A stretch of 52,246 nucleotides of DNA from Rhodovulum sp. PH10 (GCF_000293785.1 NZ_AKZI01000063.1:1-52246); one strand, 5' to 3'. Numbered from the stretch's first letter, positions 43,073-50,711 are shown. Notes: generated by a model from the sequence alone, not told the origin. Numbers and translations are program-made.

Positions 43073-43948
43073 TCACTCGTCGAAGCCGAAGAGTTTTGCG
43101 GGATTGGTGACCAGGATGCGCTGGCGTTCCTCGGCGTCCGGCGCGTAGCGATAGAGCAGTTCCAGAAGCTCGGCGTCGTTCGGCGGCTGCACCACCGAGA
43201 CCGGATGCGGCCAGTCGCTGCCCCACACGCAGCGCTCGGGCGCCGCCTCGATATAGGCGCGCGCGATCGGGATCACGTCGTCCCACGGATGGCCGGCGCG
43301 CGACGTCTTCTCGCCGAGCGACAGCTGAACCCAGAAATTGCCCTTGGAGAGCAGCTCCAGCATCTTGCGCAGGCTCGGATCGTCGCGCCCGCGGGTCGGA
43401 TCGGGCCGGCCCATGTGGTCGATCAGAACCGGGATGTCGAGATTCTCGAACTTCTCGGCATGCCCGACGATGCCGTCCTTCTCCGGCTGGATCTTGGCAT
43501 ACCAACCGAGCTCGCGGATCCGCGCGATCGCCCGCGCATAGGCGGCGTCGCTCAGAACCGCGCCCAGCGCCTGCCGGAAGCTGAACCGCGCGCCCCGCAC
43601 GCCCGCCGCATGCAGCTTGTCGAGATAGGCGTCGTTCGCGTCGGCGAACACCAGCGCGTTCGCGCAGCCGCGATAGTTCGGTCCCATCGCGGCGAGCGCA
43701 TCGAGCACCACCGCGTGATCGGCGCCGTAGGTCGTCGTCTGCACGATCACGCCGCGCTCGATGCCGAGCGCCTGGTGGACGCGGCGTGCCGCTTCCCAGG
43801 TCGCCGTCGGCATCTGATAAGCCGCTCCCGGCCGCACCGGATATTTGGACAGCGGGCCGAGCACGTGAAACTGGGCGTCGCAGGTGTGCGGCGGCGGCGG
43901 CTCGGACGGGCGCCGCGGGTTCGGATCGAACGCCAGATAGTCGGGCAT
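43073..43948 (-). CDS. LigI-like amidohydrolase (2-pyrone-4,6-dicarboxylate lactonase family)
   Basis: 291 residues. Order of motifs follows LigI: HTCDAQFHVLGPLSKYPVRP, VIVQTTTYGADHAVVLDAL, GVRGARFSFRQALGAVL, VLIDHMGRPDP, ERCVWGSDWPHP, then VTNPAKLFGFDE. The usual first metal-site motif HxH is QxH here (DAQFH). LigI hydrolyses the lactone 2-pyrone-4,6-dicarboxylate in 4,5-cleavage of protocatechuate; other members act on different lactones. The start follows the RidA stop by 15 bases with GAGGAG between. A relic copy of the same gene is at 47980-48195. Confidence 0.82.
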   Translation of the reverse strand: MPDYLAFDPNPRRPSEPPPPHTCDAQFHVLGPLSKYPVRPGAAYQMPTATWEAARRVHQALGIERGVIVQTTTYGADHAVVLDALAAMGPNYRGCANALVFADANDAYLDKLHAAGVRGARFSFRQALGAVLSDAAYARAIARIRELGWYAKIQPEKDGIVGHAEKFENLDIPVLIDHMGRPDPTRGRDDPSLRKMLELLSKGNFWVQLSLGEKTSRAGHPWDDVIPIARAYIEAAPERCVWGSDWPHPVSVVQPPNDAELLELLYRYAPDAEERQRILVTNPAKLFGFDE

Positions 43949-43963
43949 GATGTCACACTCTCC

Positions 43964-44347
43964 TCAATCGATCACGGCGGTGAAGTCGCATTGAACCAGC
44001 GCCCCGCCGTCCATGTTCATCTGCAGCGCGTGCCGCGCCGGGCGGCAGCGCTCGTCCGGGAACATCTTCAGCCATTCGGTGTTCACCGGGCCGCGCCGCG
44101 AGCGGTCCTGCAGCCACACCGTCATCTTGATGATGTCGTCGGTGGTGCCGCCGCCCGCCTCGACGATCGCCTTCATGTGAGCGAACATGTTGGCGCACTG
44201 CTCCTCGAGCGTGGCCGGCATCGTCCCGGTCTGCGGATCGCGCCCGAGAATGACGCCGGACATCAGGAGATTGCCGATCCGGCTCGCGTTCGGGATCGGG
44301 TTGGCGTGCTTGAAGCCCCCGATTTGAATGCTGGTACGTCTCGTCAT
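43964..44347 (-). CDS. RidA-family (YjgF/YER057c/UK114) protein
   Basis: 127 residues. RIGNLLMSGVILGRDPQTG, EEQCANMFAHMKAIVEAGGGTTDDIIKMTVWLQD and CRPARHALQMNMDGGALVQCDFTAVID show the RidA fold, including the substrate-binding Arg (PAR). The Glu that RidA uses for deamination (IEIEAIA) appears as Asp in CDFTAV. Members remove reactive enamines/imines or act on aminomuconate-type intermediates. It overlaps nothing and is coupled to the LigI-like gene. An internally deleted relic of this gene is at 48211-48378. Confidence 0.88.
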   Translation of the reverse strand: MTRRTSIQIGGFKHANPIPNASRIGNLLMSGVILGRDPQTGTMPATLEEQCANMFAHMKAIVEAGGGTTDDIIKMTVWLQDRSRRGPVNTEWLKMFPDERCRPARHALQMNMDGGALVQCDFTAVID

Positions 44348-44359
44348 CGGTCTCGTCCT

Positions 44360-44402
44360 TCAAACGAACCGGCAGCTCACGGAGCCGAAATCCCGGTCGT
44401 CC
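44360..44402 (-). pseudogene. C-terminal fragment of an HpaH-type hydratase
   Basis: The last codons read [11 protein letters not shown]-stop, almost identical to the end of the intact hydratase at 48391-49194 ([11 protein letters not shown]). The match continues through the intergenic spacer into the RidA gene, as it does in the second copy. Upstream of about 44402 the similarity fades. This is the truncated hydratase of duplicated segment copy A. Confidence 0.75.
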
Positions 44403-44569
44403 ACGTCGACCTTCGCTGCATGGTCGGTCATCTCGTCTGCGACCCTGCGCGACGCTCGGCCTCGGGAGCGACCCGTTGCGTTGGGGATTTCGGTACCTCC
44501 AGCGCCGGTGTGACAGCGCATGGATGGTTCCACTTCGTGATTGCCTGGTCGAACGGATTGTGCTCTGCA

Positions 44570-44586
44570 TGTCCATATTATGGACA
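44570..44586. promoter_or_regulatory. Perfect 17-bp operator TGTCCATATTATGGACA
   Basis: A perfect palindrome with 8-bp arms around one T. The ATG start codon of the IclR gene (44580-44582) lies inside it, so binding would directly block the regulator's own expression. The divergent RidA gene starts 223 bases away. It is the best copy of the motif also found at 37924-37940 and 50354-50370. Confidence 0.8.
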
Positions 44587-45407
44587 AGGACGTCGACGAC
44601 GATCGCCCGGCCGGGCCTGCCCGCGGATCCGCTCGACACGGTGCGGTGCACCCGCGCGAGGGGGCTCAGAGCGTCCGCCGCGCGATCGCCGTGCTGCGCA
44701 TCCTGGCGGCCGGACGCGACGTCGGCCTACCTCTCGTCGACGTCGTCAAGGCGACCGGCCTGTCGCGACCGACCGCGTACCGTTTGGTCGAAGTGCTGGT
44801 CGAGGAAGGCATCGTCGAACGACGCCACAGGACCAAACGGTACGCGATTGGACATCAAGTTCTGGAGCTCGCGCTGGCGCGTCCATCCCGCTCGGGGCTG
44901 GTGGTGGCGGCGGATCCGTTCTTGTCGAAGATCGCCCACGATATCGGTGACACGACGTTTCTCACGGTGCGCACCGGACTGGACGCGTTGTGTGTCGCCC
45001 GCGTCATCGGCACCTATCCGGTTCAGGTGCTCTCGATCGAGGTCGGGGCGCGGCGACCGCTCGGGGTGAGCAGCGCCGGCATGGCGTTGCTCGCCGGTCT
45101 GCCGGCGGCGGAAGCGCGCGAGATCGTCGCGCACAATGCCAACAGGTTCGATGCTCACCGTGTGAACCCGGCGATCGTGCTCGAGGAGGTCGCCGTCGCG
45201 CGGCGAACCGGATATGCCGTTCGGCACACCGGCATCGTACCCGGCACCAAGGCGATATCCGCCGCCATTCGAATGCCCGACGGGCAACCCTGTGCCGCGA
45301 TCACGATCGCGGCGATCCGCTCACGGCTGCAACCGAAACGTGAGATGGAGGTCGGCGAGGCCTTGAAGAGCGCGGCGCGGGCCATCGAAAAGGTGATGCC
45401 CACGTGA
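44580..45407 (+). CDS. IclR-family transcriptional regulator
   Basis: 275 residues from ATG 44580 (MDKDVDDDRPAGPARG); an upstream in-frame ATG at 44541 would add 13 residues. Winged helix: SVRRAIAVLRILAAGRDV, LVDVVKATGLSRPTAYRLVEVLVEEG. Effector domain: TFLTVRTGLDALCVARVIG, GARRPLGVSSAGMALLAGLP, RTGYAVRHTGIVPGTKAISAAI. The operator overlapping its start codon suggests autoregulation, and the same palindrome before the alcohol dehydrogenase and hpaG genes suggests it governs the whole 38-50 kb island. Confidence 0.88.
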   Translation: MDKDVDDDRPAGPARGSARHGAVHPREGAQSVRRAIAVLRILAAGRDVGLPLVDVVKATGLSRPTAYRLVEVLVEEGIVERRHRTKRYAIGHQVLELALARPSRSGLVVAADPFLSKIAHDIGDTTFLTVRTGLDALCVARVIGTYPVQVLSIEVGARRPLGVSSAGMALLAGLPAAEAREIVAHNANRFDAHRVNPAIVLEEVAVARRTGYAVRHTGIVPGTKAISAAIRMPDGQPCAAITIAAIRSRLQPKREMEVGEALKSAARAIEKVMPT

Positions 45408-45462
45408 CGAGCGGATCGCGCCGAGGGCCGCAGCCGCCTCGTCGTGTGCGAAGGAAGCAGGT

Positions 45463-45479
45463 GACCGGTGTTGCCGGTC
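45463..45479. terminator. Hairpin GACCGG-TGTTG-CCGGTC
   Basis: Perfect 6-bp arms with a five-base loop, 55 bases after the stop of the IclR gene and facing the convergent aldehyde dehydrogenase gene. No U-tract. Confidence 0.4.
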
Positions 45480-45510
45480 GTGCGAATTTGCCGCTTCGAG
45501 GCACGTGCGC

Positions 45511-45528
45511 GCGACGATCGTTCGTCGC
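45511..45528. terminator. Hairpin GCGACGA-TCGT-TCGTCGC
   Basis: Perfect 7-bp arms with a four-base loop, ending 5 bases beyond the stop of the minus-strand aldehyde dehydrogenase gene. Symmetrical, so it could serve either of the two convergent transcripts. Confidence 0.45.
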
Positions 45529-45532
45529 TCCC

Positions 45533-46975
45533 CTACACGACGTAGGCGATGTCCAGCTGCCGGGCGGCGAGCTCGAGATGCTCTTGCGCGATGACGTGGT
45601 CGTCGGCGCCGATATCGACATCGAGACCGACACCGACATCGATACCGACGGGGGCACCGGCAGTCGGAAGGTTCACCCTCACCACCTTCGCCACCGAACT
45701 GCGCTTGAAGTCGCGCGCACATGCCGGATTGGTGGTGCAGATGCCGGCGGACAGCCGAAAGCACGTATCGTTCGCGACCGCCTTCGCGTCCTCGTAATCC
45801 CTCACGCGGACCACGCAGGCGACCGGCCCGAAGATTTCCTCGCGTGCGACCCGCATCGCATTGTCGACGTCGGTGAGCAGCGCCGGCTGCAGATAATGGC
45901 CGCGCCGCTCCCGTCGCAAAAGCGCTCCTCCCCAGTGCAGCCGCGCGCCTTCGCGCTCGGCGAGCCCGATGGATCGCAGCGTCTGCTCCAGCCGGCACCG
46001 ATCGACCACCGGCCCGACCCGTGTGCCCGGCGCGAGCGCGCCGTCCACCACCAGCGCCTTCAGCTTTTCCGTCAACGCACGGACGAAGCGATCGTGGATC
46101 GCCTCCGTCACCACCAGCCGTGTGGATGCATTGCAGCACTGCCCGGTCTGATGGAACGCGCCGGTGATCGCGCAGGCGGTCGCGACCTCGAGATCGGCGT
46201 CGTCGACCACGACCAGCGGGCTGTTGCCGCCCAAATCCATCCGGACCGCCTTCATCACCGAGGCACCCGACGCCGCCTTCGCCACCCGACGTCCGGTCGC
46301 GACCGACCCGGTGAAGGACACCGTGTCGACATCGCGATGGGTGAGCAATGTCGGCCCGATGTCGGCGGCGGAGCCCATCACCAAATTGAACACGCCGGGG
46401 GGCAGACCCGCCCGGGCGACGATCTCGGTGAGTGCCCAGGCGGAGCCCGGCACGAGACCGGCCGGCTTGAACACCACCGTGTCGCCGCAGGCGAGCGCAC
46501 CGGCGATCTTCCACGCCGCGACCGACATCGGACAGCTCGTCGGCGTGACCAGCGCCACGACGCCGGCCGGCCCGTGAACGCGTCCGCTCCCGACGCCGGG
46601 CCACGCCGTCCCCTCGCCCGGCGGCCGAACGATCTCGCCGGCGAACCAGGCGAAGATGCGCCCCGCATGCGCGACCTCCCAAACGCCGTCGCGGAGCGGC
46701 TTGCCGTGCTCCCGGGACAGCAGCCGACCGAGTTCGGCCCGACGGGCGACGAGCTCGGTCGCGATCCGCATCAACACGTCGACGCGCGTTGCGGGCGTCG
46801 CGCACGCCCAGCCGATCAGCGCGGCCTTTGCCGCGGCGATCGCCTGCTCTGCCTCGTGCCGCGAGGCGAGAGCATAGTCGCCGACCACGTCGTCGAGATC
46901 GGACGGATCGAGGTCGGGGGCGGCGTCGGTCGCCTCCACCCACGCGCCGGCGATGTAATTTCGATGGATCGTCAT
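45533..46975 (-). CDS. Aldehyde dehydrogenase family protein with altered catalytic motifs
   Basis: 480 residues from ATG 46975 (MTIHRNYIAGAWVEA). The NAD-binding and catalytic scaffold is present: WKIAGALACGDTVVFKPA, VSFTGSVATGRRVAK, the Cys motif FHQTGQCCNASTR and EEIFGPVACVVRV. Three conserved elements differ: the PWNFP block is PTSCP (oxyanion Asn lost), the Glu of LELGGK is Asp (RMDLGGNSP), and the C-terminal PFGGxKxSG-type region is replaced by GIDVGVGLDVDIGADD encoded by hexamer repeats. By context it should oxidise the succinic semialdehyde made by HpaI. The changes leave open whether it is still active. Confidence 0.8.
   Translation of the reverse strand: MTIHRNYIAGAWVEATDAAPDLDPSDLDDVVGDYALASRHEAEQAIAAAKAALIGWACATPATRVDVLMRIATELVARRAELGRLLSREHGKPLRDGVWEVAHAGRIFAWFAGEIVRPPGEGTAWPGVGSGRVHGPAGVVALVTPTSCPMSVAAWKIAGALACGDTVVFKPAGLVPGSAWALTEIVARAGLPPGVFNLVMGSAADIGPTLLTHRDVDTVSFTGSVATGRRVAKAASGASVMKAVRMDLGGNSPLVVVDDADLEVATACAITGAFHQTGQCCNASTRLVVTEAIHDRFVRALTEKLKALVVDGALAPGTRVGPVVDRCRLEQTLRSIGLAEREGARLHWGGALLRRERRGHYLQPALLTDVDNAMRVAREEIFGPVACVVRVRDYEDAKAVANDTCFRLSAGICTTNPACARDFKRSSVAKVVRVNLPTAGAPVGIDVGVGLDVDIGADDHVIAQEHLELAARQLDIAYVV
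45611..45652. repeat. GAYAYC-type hexamer array in the aldehyde dehydrogenase gene
   Basis: Six consecutive hexamers, GATATC, GACATC, GAGACC, GACACC, GACATC, GATACC, followed by GACGGG. Read on the minus strand they encode alternating Gly/Asp and Val/Ile/Leu. They occupy the place of the normally invariant C-terminal motif of aldehyde dehydrogenases. Confidence 0.75.
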
Positions 46976-47200
46976 GACGCCCGCTCGTGAGAACGCGGGA
47001 GACCCCGCCGCGGTGACGGCGCGCGAAGAGCGCGACGATCGCGGGACACCGGGCCGACGCTCGGGGCGAGCGCCGGCCCGGCTGCGGCTGCGCGCGCCGC
47101 CGATGGCGACGCCGGGTTCGACGGACCGGCATCGCCGATCGAGGCGAGACCGCACGGCCGCACGACCACCCGCCGATCACGCCACCGGCCCGGCAATCAT
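46976..47200. other. Intergenic region between hpaI and the aldehyde dehydrogenase gene
   Basis: 225 GC-rich bases on a minus-strand run. I see no gene, no palindrome of the local operator type and no duplicated gene fragment. The spacing is longer than elsewhere in the run, so the aldehyde dehydrogenase gene may have its own promoter here. Confidence 0.5.
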
Positions 47201-47974
47201 CTAGCCGCGAGCGGCCTCGCGGGCCTGGGCGAGGGCCGACACCGCGCCCTTGGTGATGATCGAAGTGTCGGTCGCGACCGCGATGAACTCGACCCCCGCG
47301 GCGACCCGGCGGGCGGCTTCCTGCGCGTTCGTCGTGAGATACCCGGCCGGCTTGTTCAGCCGGCGCAGGCGCGCGAACGCATCGTCGACCGCGCTCTGCA
47401 CGTCGGGATGCTGAGAATCGCCGAGATGACCGAGCGAGGCGCCGAGGTCGGCCGGCCCGATGAACACCCCGTCGACGCCGTCGACGGCGGCGATCTCCTC
47501 GAGGTTCTTCAACCCCTCCCCCGTCTCGATCTGCACCAGCACGCACAGCTCCTTCTCGGCGTTCGCCAGATAGTGCGGGTTGGTGCCGAACGATCCGGCG
47601 CGCGTCCCGGCCGCCACACCGCGGACACCCCGCGGCGGGTAGCGCACGAAGCTCACCGCTTCACGCGCTTCCTGCGCCGACTGGATGCACGGGAACAGCA
47701 AGGTCTGCGCGCCGGCGTCGAGCAGCCTCTTCACCAGGATCATGTCGGACCAGGCCGGACGGACGACCGCGCTCGTCGGGTATGCCGACATCGCCTGCAG
47801 CTGGGCGACGATGTCCGGCACCTCGTTCGGAGAGTGCTCGGTGTCGATCAGGATCCAGTCGTACCCACAGCAGGCGAACAGCTCCGCGAGCATGTTGCTC
47901 CGCAGCGTCGACCACAGACCGATCTGCTGACGTTCGGTCAACGCGCGCTTGAAATGATTGATCGGAAGTTCCAT
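47201..47974 (-). CDS. hpaI: HpcH/HpaI-family aldolase
   Basis: 257 residues from ATG 47974, which follows the relic LigI-like gene's stop by five bases; a GTG at 47983 overlapping that stop is an alternative. Class II pyruvate aldolase features: QIGLWSTLRSNMLAEL, DWILIDTEHSPNE, LFPCIQSAQEAREAV, CVLVQIETGEGLKN and GVDGVFIGPADLGASLGHL, with Glu and Asp metal ligands. It splits 4-hydroxy-2-oxoheptanedioate (or a close analogue) into pyruvate and succinic semialdehyde. HpaH and HpaG, the two preceding steps, are encoded just upstream. Confidence 0.88.
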   Translation of the reverse strand: MELPINHFKRALTERQQIGLWSTLRSNMLAELFACCGYDWILIDTEHSPNEVPDIVAQLQAMSAYPTSAVVRPAWSDMILVKRLLDAGAQTLLFPCIQSAQEAREAVSFVRYPPRGVRGVAAGTRAGSFGTNPHYLANAEKELCVLVQIETGEGLKNLEEIAAVDGVDGVFIGPADLGASLGHLGDSQHPDVQSAVDDAFARLRRLNKPAGYLTTNAQEAARRVAAGVEFIAVATDTSIITKGAVSALAQAREAARG

Positions 47975-47979
47975 CGCAC

Positions 47980-48195
47980 TCACTCGTCGAAGCCGAAGAA
48001 TTTTGCGGGGTTGGTGACGAGGATGCGCTGCCGCTCCTCGGCGTCCGGCGTCGCCGTCGGCACCCGATGAGCCGCTTCCGGCCGCACCGGATATTCGGAC
48101 AGCGGGCCGAGCACGTGAAGCCGGGCGTCGCAGGTGTGCGGCGGCGGCTCGGACGGGCTCCGCGGGTTCGGATCGAACGCCAGATAGTCGGGCAT
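47980..48195 (-). pseudogene. LigI-like amidohydrolase relic, interior deleted in frame
   Basis: 71 codons. The first 49 (from MPDYLAFDPNPRSPSE through VRPEAAHRVPTAT) match residues 1-50 of the intact gene at 43073-43948, and the last 22 (PDAEERQRILVTNPAKFFG...) match residues 270-291. The 219 residues between, which include nearly the whole barrel, are missing, and the frame is kept. The product cannot be an enzyme. Its start codon and stop codon are intact, so a short peptide could still be translated ahead of hpaI. Confidence 0.88.
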
Positions 48196-48210
48196 GATGT
48201 CACACTCTCC

Positions 48211-48378
48211 TCGACCGATCACGGCGGTGAAGTCGCATCGAACCAGCGCCCCGCCGTCCATGTTCATCTGCAGCGCGTGCCGCGCCGGGCGACGGCGCTC
48301 GTCCGGATTGCCGATCCGGCTCGCGATCGGGTCGGCGGGCTCGACGCCGCCGACCCGAATGCTGGCACGTCTCGTCGC
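48211..48378 (-). pseudogene. RidA relic, interior deleted in frame, start and stop lost
   Basis: 56 codons in register with the RidA gene at 43964-44347. It reads TRRASIRVGG...PIASRIGN, then jumps to PDERRRPARHALQMNMDGG and ends CDFTAVIGR. The net loss is 216 bases (72 codons). The ATG has become GCG and the TGA has become a sense codon, so it reads on toward the amidohydrolase relic. It lies directly after the intact hydratase gene, in the same order as copy A. Confidence 0.87.
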
Positions 48379-48390
48379 CGGTCTCGTCGT

Positions 48391-49194
48391 TCAAACGAAC
48401 CGGCAGCTCACGGAGCCGTAATCCCGGTAGTCGGCGTGGATCACGTCGCCCTTGTGGACGTCGACCGGCCGCGTGAAGGAGCCGGCCAGAACCACCTCCC
48501 CGGCGGCGAGATGCTCGCCGTGCAGCGCGAGGCGGTTGGCGAGCCAGGCGATGCCGTTGGCGGGATGATTGAGGACACCGGCGGCGACGCCCGTCTCCTC
48601 GATCTGCCCGTTGCGGAACAGCAGCGCGCCGATCCAGCGCAGGTCCGCCTGGTTCGGCAGGAACGGACGGCCGCCCAGCACCAGCGCGGCGTTCGCCGCA
48701 TTGTCCGAGATCGTGTCCATCACCTTGCGCGTCTTCTTGGTCTCGGGATCGATCCGGTGCATGCGCGATTCCAGGATCTCCAGCGCCGGCGTCACGTAGC
48801 CGGTCGCCTTCAGAACGTCGAAGATCGTGCAGTCCGGGCCCGCGAGCGGCGTCTCGAGCACGAAGGCGAGCTCCACCTCGATGCGCACTCCGTTGAAGCG
48901 GTCGAACGGAATCTCGCTCGCTTCCGGATAGAACATGTCCGCGAACAGAACACCGTAATCCGGCTCGTCGATTCCGACGGCGCTCTGCATCGCTCTCGAG
49001 GTGAGGCCGATCTTGTGCCCGCGGACGACGCGTCCGCCGGCGATCTGGAGGCGGGTCCACGCGCGCTGGATCGCATAGGCATCCTCGATCGCGAGACCGG
49101 GATGCTCCAGCGTGAACGCGCGCAACAGCGACTTGGTCCGCTGCGCCTCGTCGAGCTTGCGTGCCAAGCCTTCAATCGTCTCGTTGTCGAGCAT
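48391..49194 (-). CDS. hpaH: 2-oxo-hept-4-ene-1,7-dioate hydratase
   Basis: 267 residues, the exact usual length of Hpa[97 protein letters not shown] and the C-terminus YGSVSCRFV follow the enzyme from enteric homoprotocatechuate clusters closely. It adds water to 2-oxohept-4-ene-1,7-dioate, giving the HpaI substrate. It starts six bases after the hpaG stop. Confidence 0.93.
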   Translation of the reverse strand: MLDNETIEGLARKLDEAQRTKSLLRAFTLEHPGLAIEDAYAIQRAWTRLQIAGGRVVRGHKIGLTSRAMQSAVGIDEPDYGVLFADMFYPEASEIPFDRFNGVRIEVELAFVLETPLAGPDCTIFDVLKATGYVTPALEILESRMHRIDPETKKTRKVMDTISDNAANAALVLGGRPFLPNQADLRWIGALLFRNGQIEETGVAAGVLNHPANGIAWLANRLALHGEHLAAGEVVLAGSFTRPVDVHKGDVIHADYRDYGSVSCRFV

Positions 49195-49200
49195 CGCGTG

Positions 49201-50061
49201 TCACTTCTCGTCGACGACGGTGTTGCGGAGAACACCGATTCCACTGGATTCGACCTCGACGACGTCGCCCGCCTTCAACCAGCGCGGCGGGTCGAACCGC
49301 GCTCCGGCGCCGGTCGGCGTGCCGGTGGCAATCATGTCGCCCGGCATCAGGGTCGCGAAGGTCGACAGATAGGAGATCAGGAAATCGAACGGGAACATCA
49401 TGCGCTCCGTCGTTTCCTGCTGGCGGATCTCGCCGTTGACGCGGGTGACGATGTCGTGCGGCCCGCGCGGATCGAGCTGATCGGCGGTGACGATCCACGG
49501 CCCGATGCTGCCCGACCGATCGAAGTTCTTGCCCTGCGTGACGTTGAACTTGCCGTGGTGCAGCCAGTCGCGAACCGTGCCCTCGTTGCACAGCGTCATG
49601 CCGAAGATGTGCCGCCATGCCTGCTCGCGCGGGATGTGACGCCCCTTCTCGCCGATCACGATCACCAGCTCGCCTTCGTAATCGAGCTGCTCGGACACTT
49701 TCGGCTTCTCGATCGTCTGCCCGGCCCCGACCACGGACGAGGCGCTGCGCGCGAACAGGCTCGGATATTTCGGCAGCGCCGATCCGTCCTTGTACTCGGC
49801 ATTGCGGTCGCGATAGTTGACGCCGATGCACCACAGTTTTTCGGGCGCCGTCACCGGCGGAAGCAGTGTCAGGGACGCCAGCTCGCGATCGGGCGACCGA
49901 CCGGCCACCGCTCCCTGCGCCACGCCGAGCCCGCCACGGGCGATCAGCGTCTTCAGATCGGGATAGTCGCCGCCGATCCGCGCGACGAGGTCGACGACGC
50001 CGCCCTCGACGACCGCGCCGTACCGCTCACGTCCATTCTCGAGATAACTCGCCAGTCGCAT
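49201..50061 (-). CDS. hpaG: Fumarylacetoacetate hydrolase-family isomerase/decarboxylase (HpaG-like)
   Basis: 286 residues from ATG 50061 (MRLASYLENGRERYGAVVEG). The FAH domain carries WCIGVNYRDRNAEYKD, the acidic metal site LDYEGELVIVIGEKGR, FGMTLCNEGTVRDWLH, KNFDRSGSIGPWIVTADQL, MPGDMIATGTPTGAG and VVEVESSGIGVLRNTVV. It is single-domain, unlike the two-domain enteric HpaG. Its place as first gene before hpaH and hpaI supports 2-hydroxyhepta-2,4-dienedioate isomerase and/or decarboxylase activity. A palindrome of the local operator type lies about 290 bases upstream. Confidence 0.85.
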   Translation of the reverse strand: MRLASYLENGRERYGAVVEGGVVDLVARIGGDYPDLKTLIARGGLGVAQGAVAGRSPDRELASLTLLPPVTAPEKLWCIGVNYRDRNAEYKDGSALPKYPSLFARSASSVVGAGQTIEKPKVSEQLDYEGELVIVIGEKGRHIPREQAWRHIFGMTLCNEGTVRDWLHHGKFNVTQGKNFDRSGSIGPWIVTADQLDPRGPHDIVTRVNGEIRQQETTERMMFPFDFLISYLSTFATLMPGDMIATGTPTGAGARFDPPRWLKAGDVVEVESSGIGVLRNTVVDEK

Positions 50062-50353
50062 GCCATGCCCCCGTGTCCGATCGAATCGAGCAGAGAGTCG
50101 TGCCGCCGATCCGACGCGGGAAACGCTTGCCGTGCGTCGGATCGACGATCCCGTTCGCGGATCGCCCGCTCCCCGGCGATCGGACGTCGAACGTCGGTTC
50201 CGGGTGCGCCACCTAGGGATCGTCTCGAGGTCGACTCGGGAGACACGAAGCGTGACGCTCCTGTTCGGTGTTCGAGCTTCACTTCGGCCTCGTTCGATCG
50301 TGGGGGGATAGTCGCCCTTCGTGATCACAGGGTCGATCGAATCGCGCGCCCGC

Positions 50354-50370
50354 TGTCCACGATGTGGACA
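50354..50370. promoter_or_regulatory. TGTCCA-CGATG-TGGACA operator upstream of hpaG
   Basis: TGTCCA at 50354-50359 and TGGACA at 50365-50370 around CGATG, a 17-base palindrome identical in arms to the operator at 44570-44586. It is 293 bases upstream of the hpaG start, with no gene between. Confidence 0.72.
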
Positions 50371-50430
50371 TTCACCACGGGCCGCCGGCGCGGCCGCCGC
50401 TCGCGGACGCAATTCGCGGGCACCCTTCGC

Positions 50431-50469
50431 GGACGTCGCTCCCGGACGTCGCTCCCGGAGGTCGCTGGC
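50431..50469 (+). repeat. Three tandem 13-bp units
   Basis: GGACGTCGCTCCC at 50431-50443 and 50444-50456, then GGAGGTCGCTGGC at 50457-50469. Confidence 0.6.
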
Positions 50470-50657
50470 GGACCACCTGGCCTCCACCTCCATGAACGGC
50501 CGCTTCGGGACCGATATGCCGGCTACGGAGAATCGCCCGCGCAGCTTCGCCGGCCCCGTCCCTCGAGGCGCGCCGGCCGCGTGGGACTCAGGTGGAACGA
50601 GGCGCTTCCCGCCGTACCGGCAGCGCACCACGAACCACTGATTTTCGTGAGGTTTCC

Positions 50658-50711
50658 TGGCCCGCCACGGTCGACGACGAGGGGCACTGTCGCTTCGCCG
50701 TGGCGCTATGA
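50658..50711 (+). repeat. Duplicated 54-bp gene-tail-like segment, copy 1
   Basis: Reads WPATVDDEGHCRFAVAL-stop. It matches the segment at 50818-50871 (WRATVDEDGQYCFAMPL-stop) at 46 of 54 bases with no gap, and both end in CTATGA. There is no credible start upstream. It looks like the 3' end of a gene whose body is gone. Confidence 0.7.
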
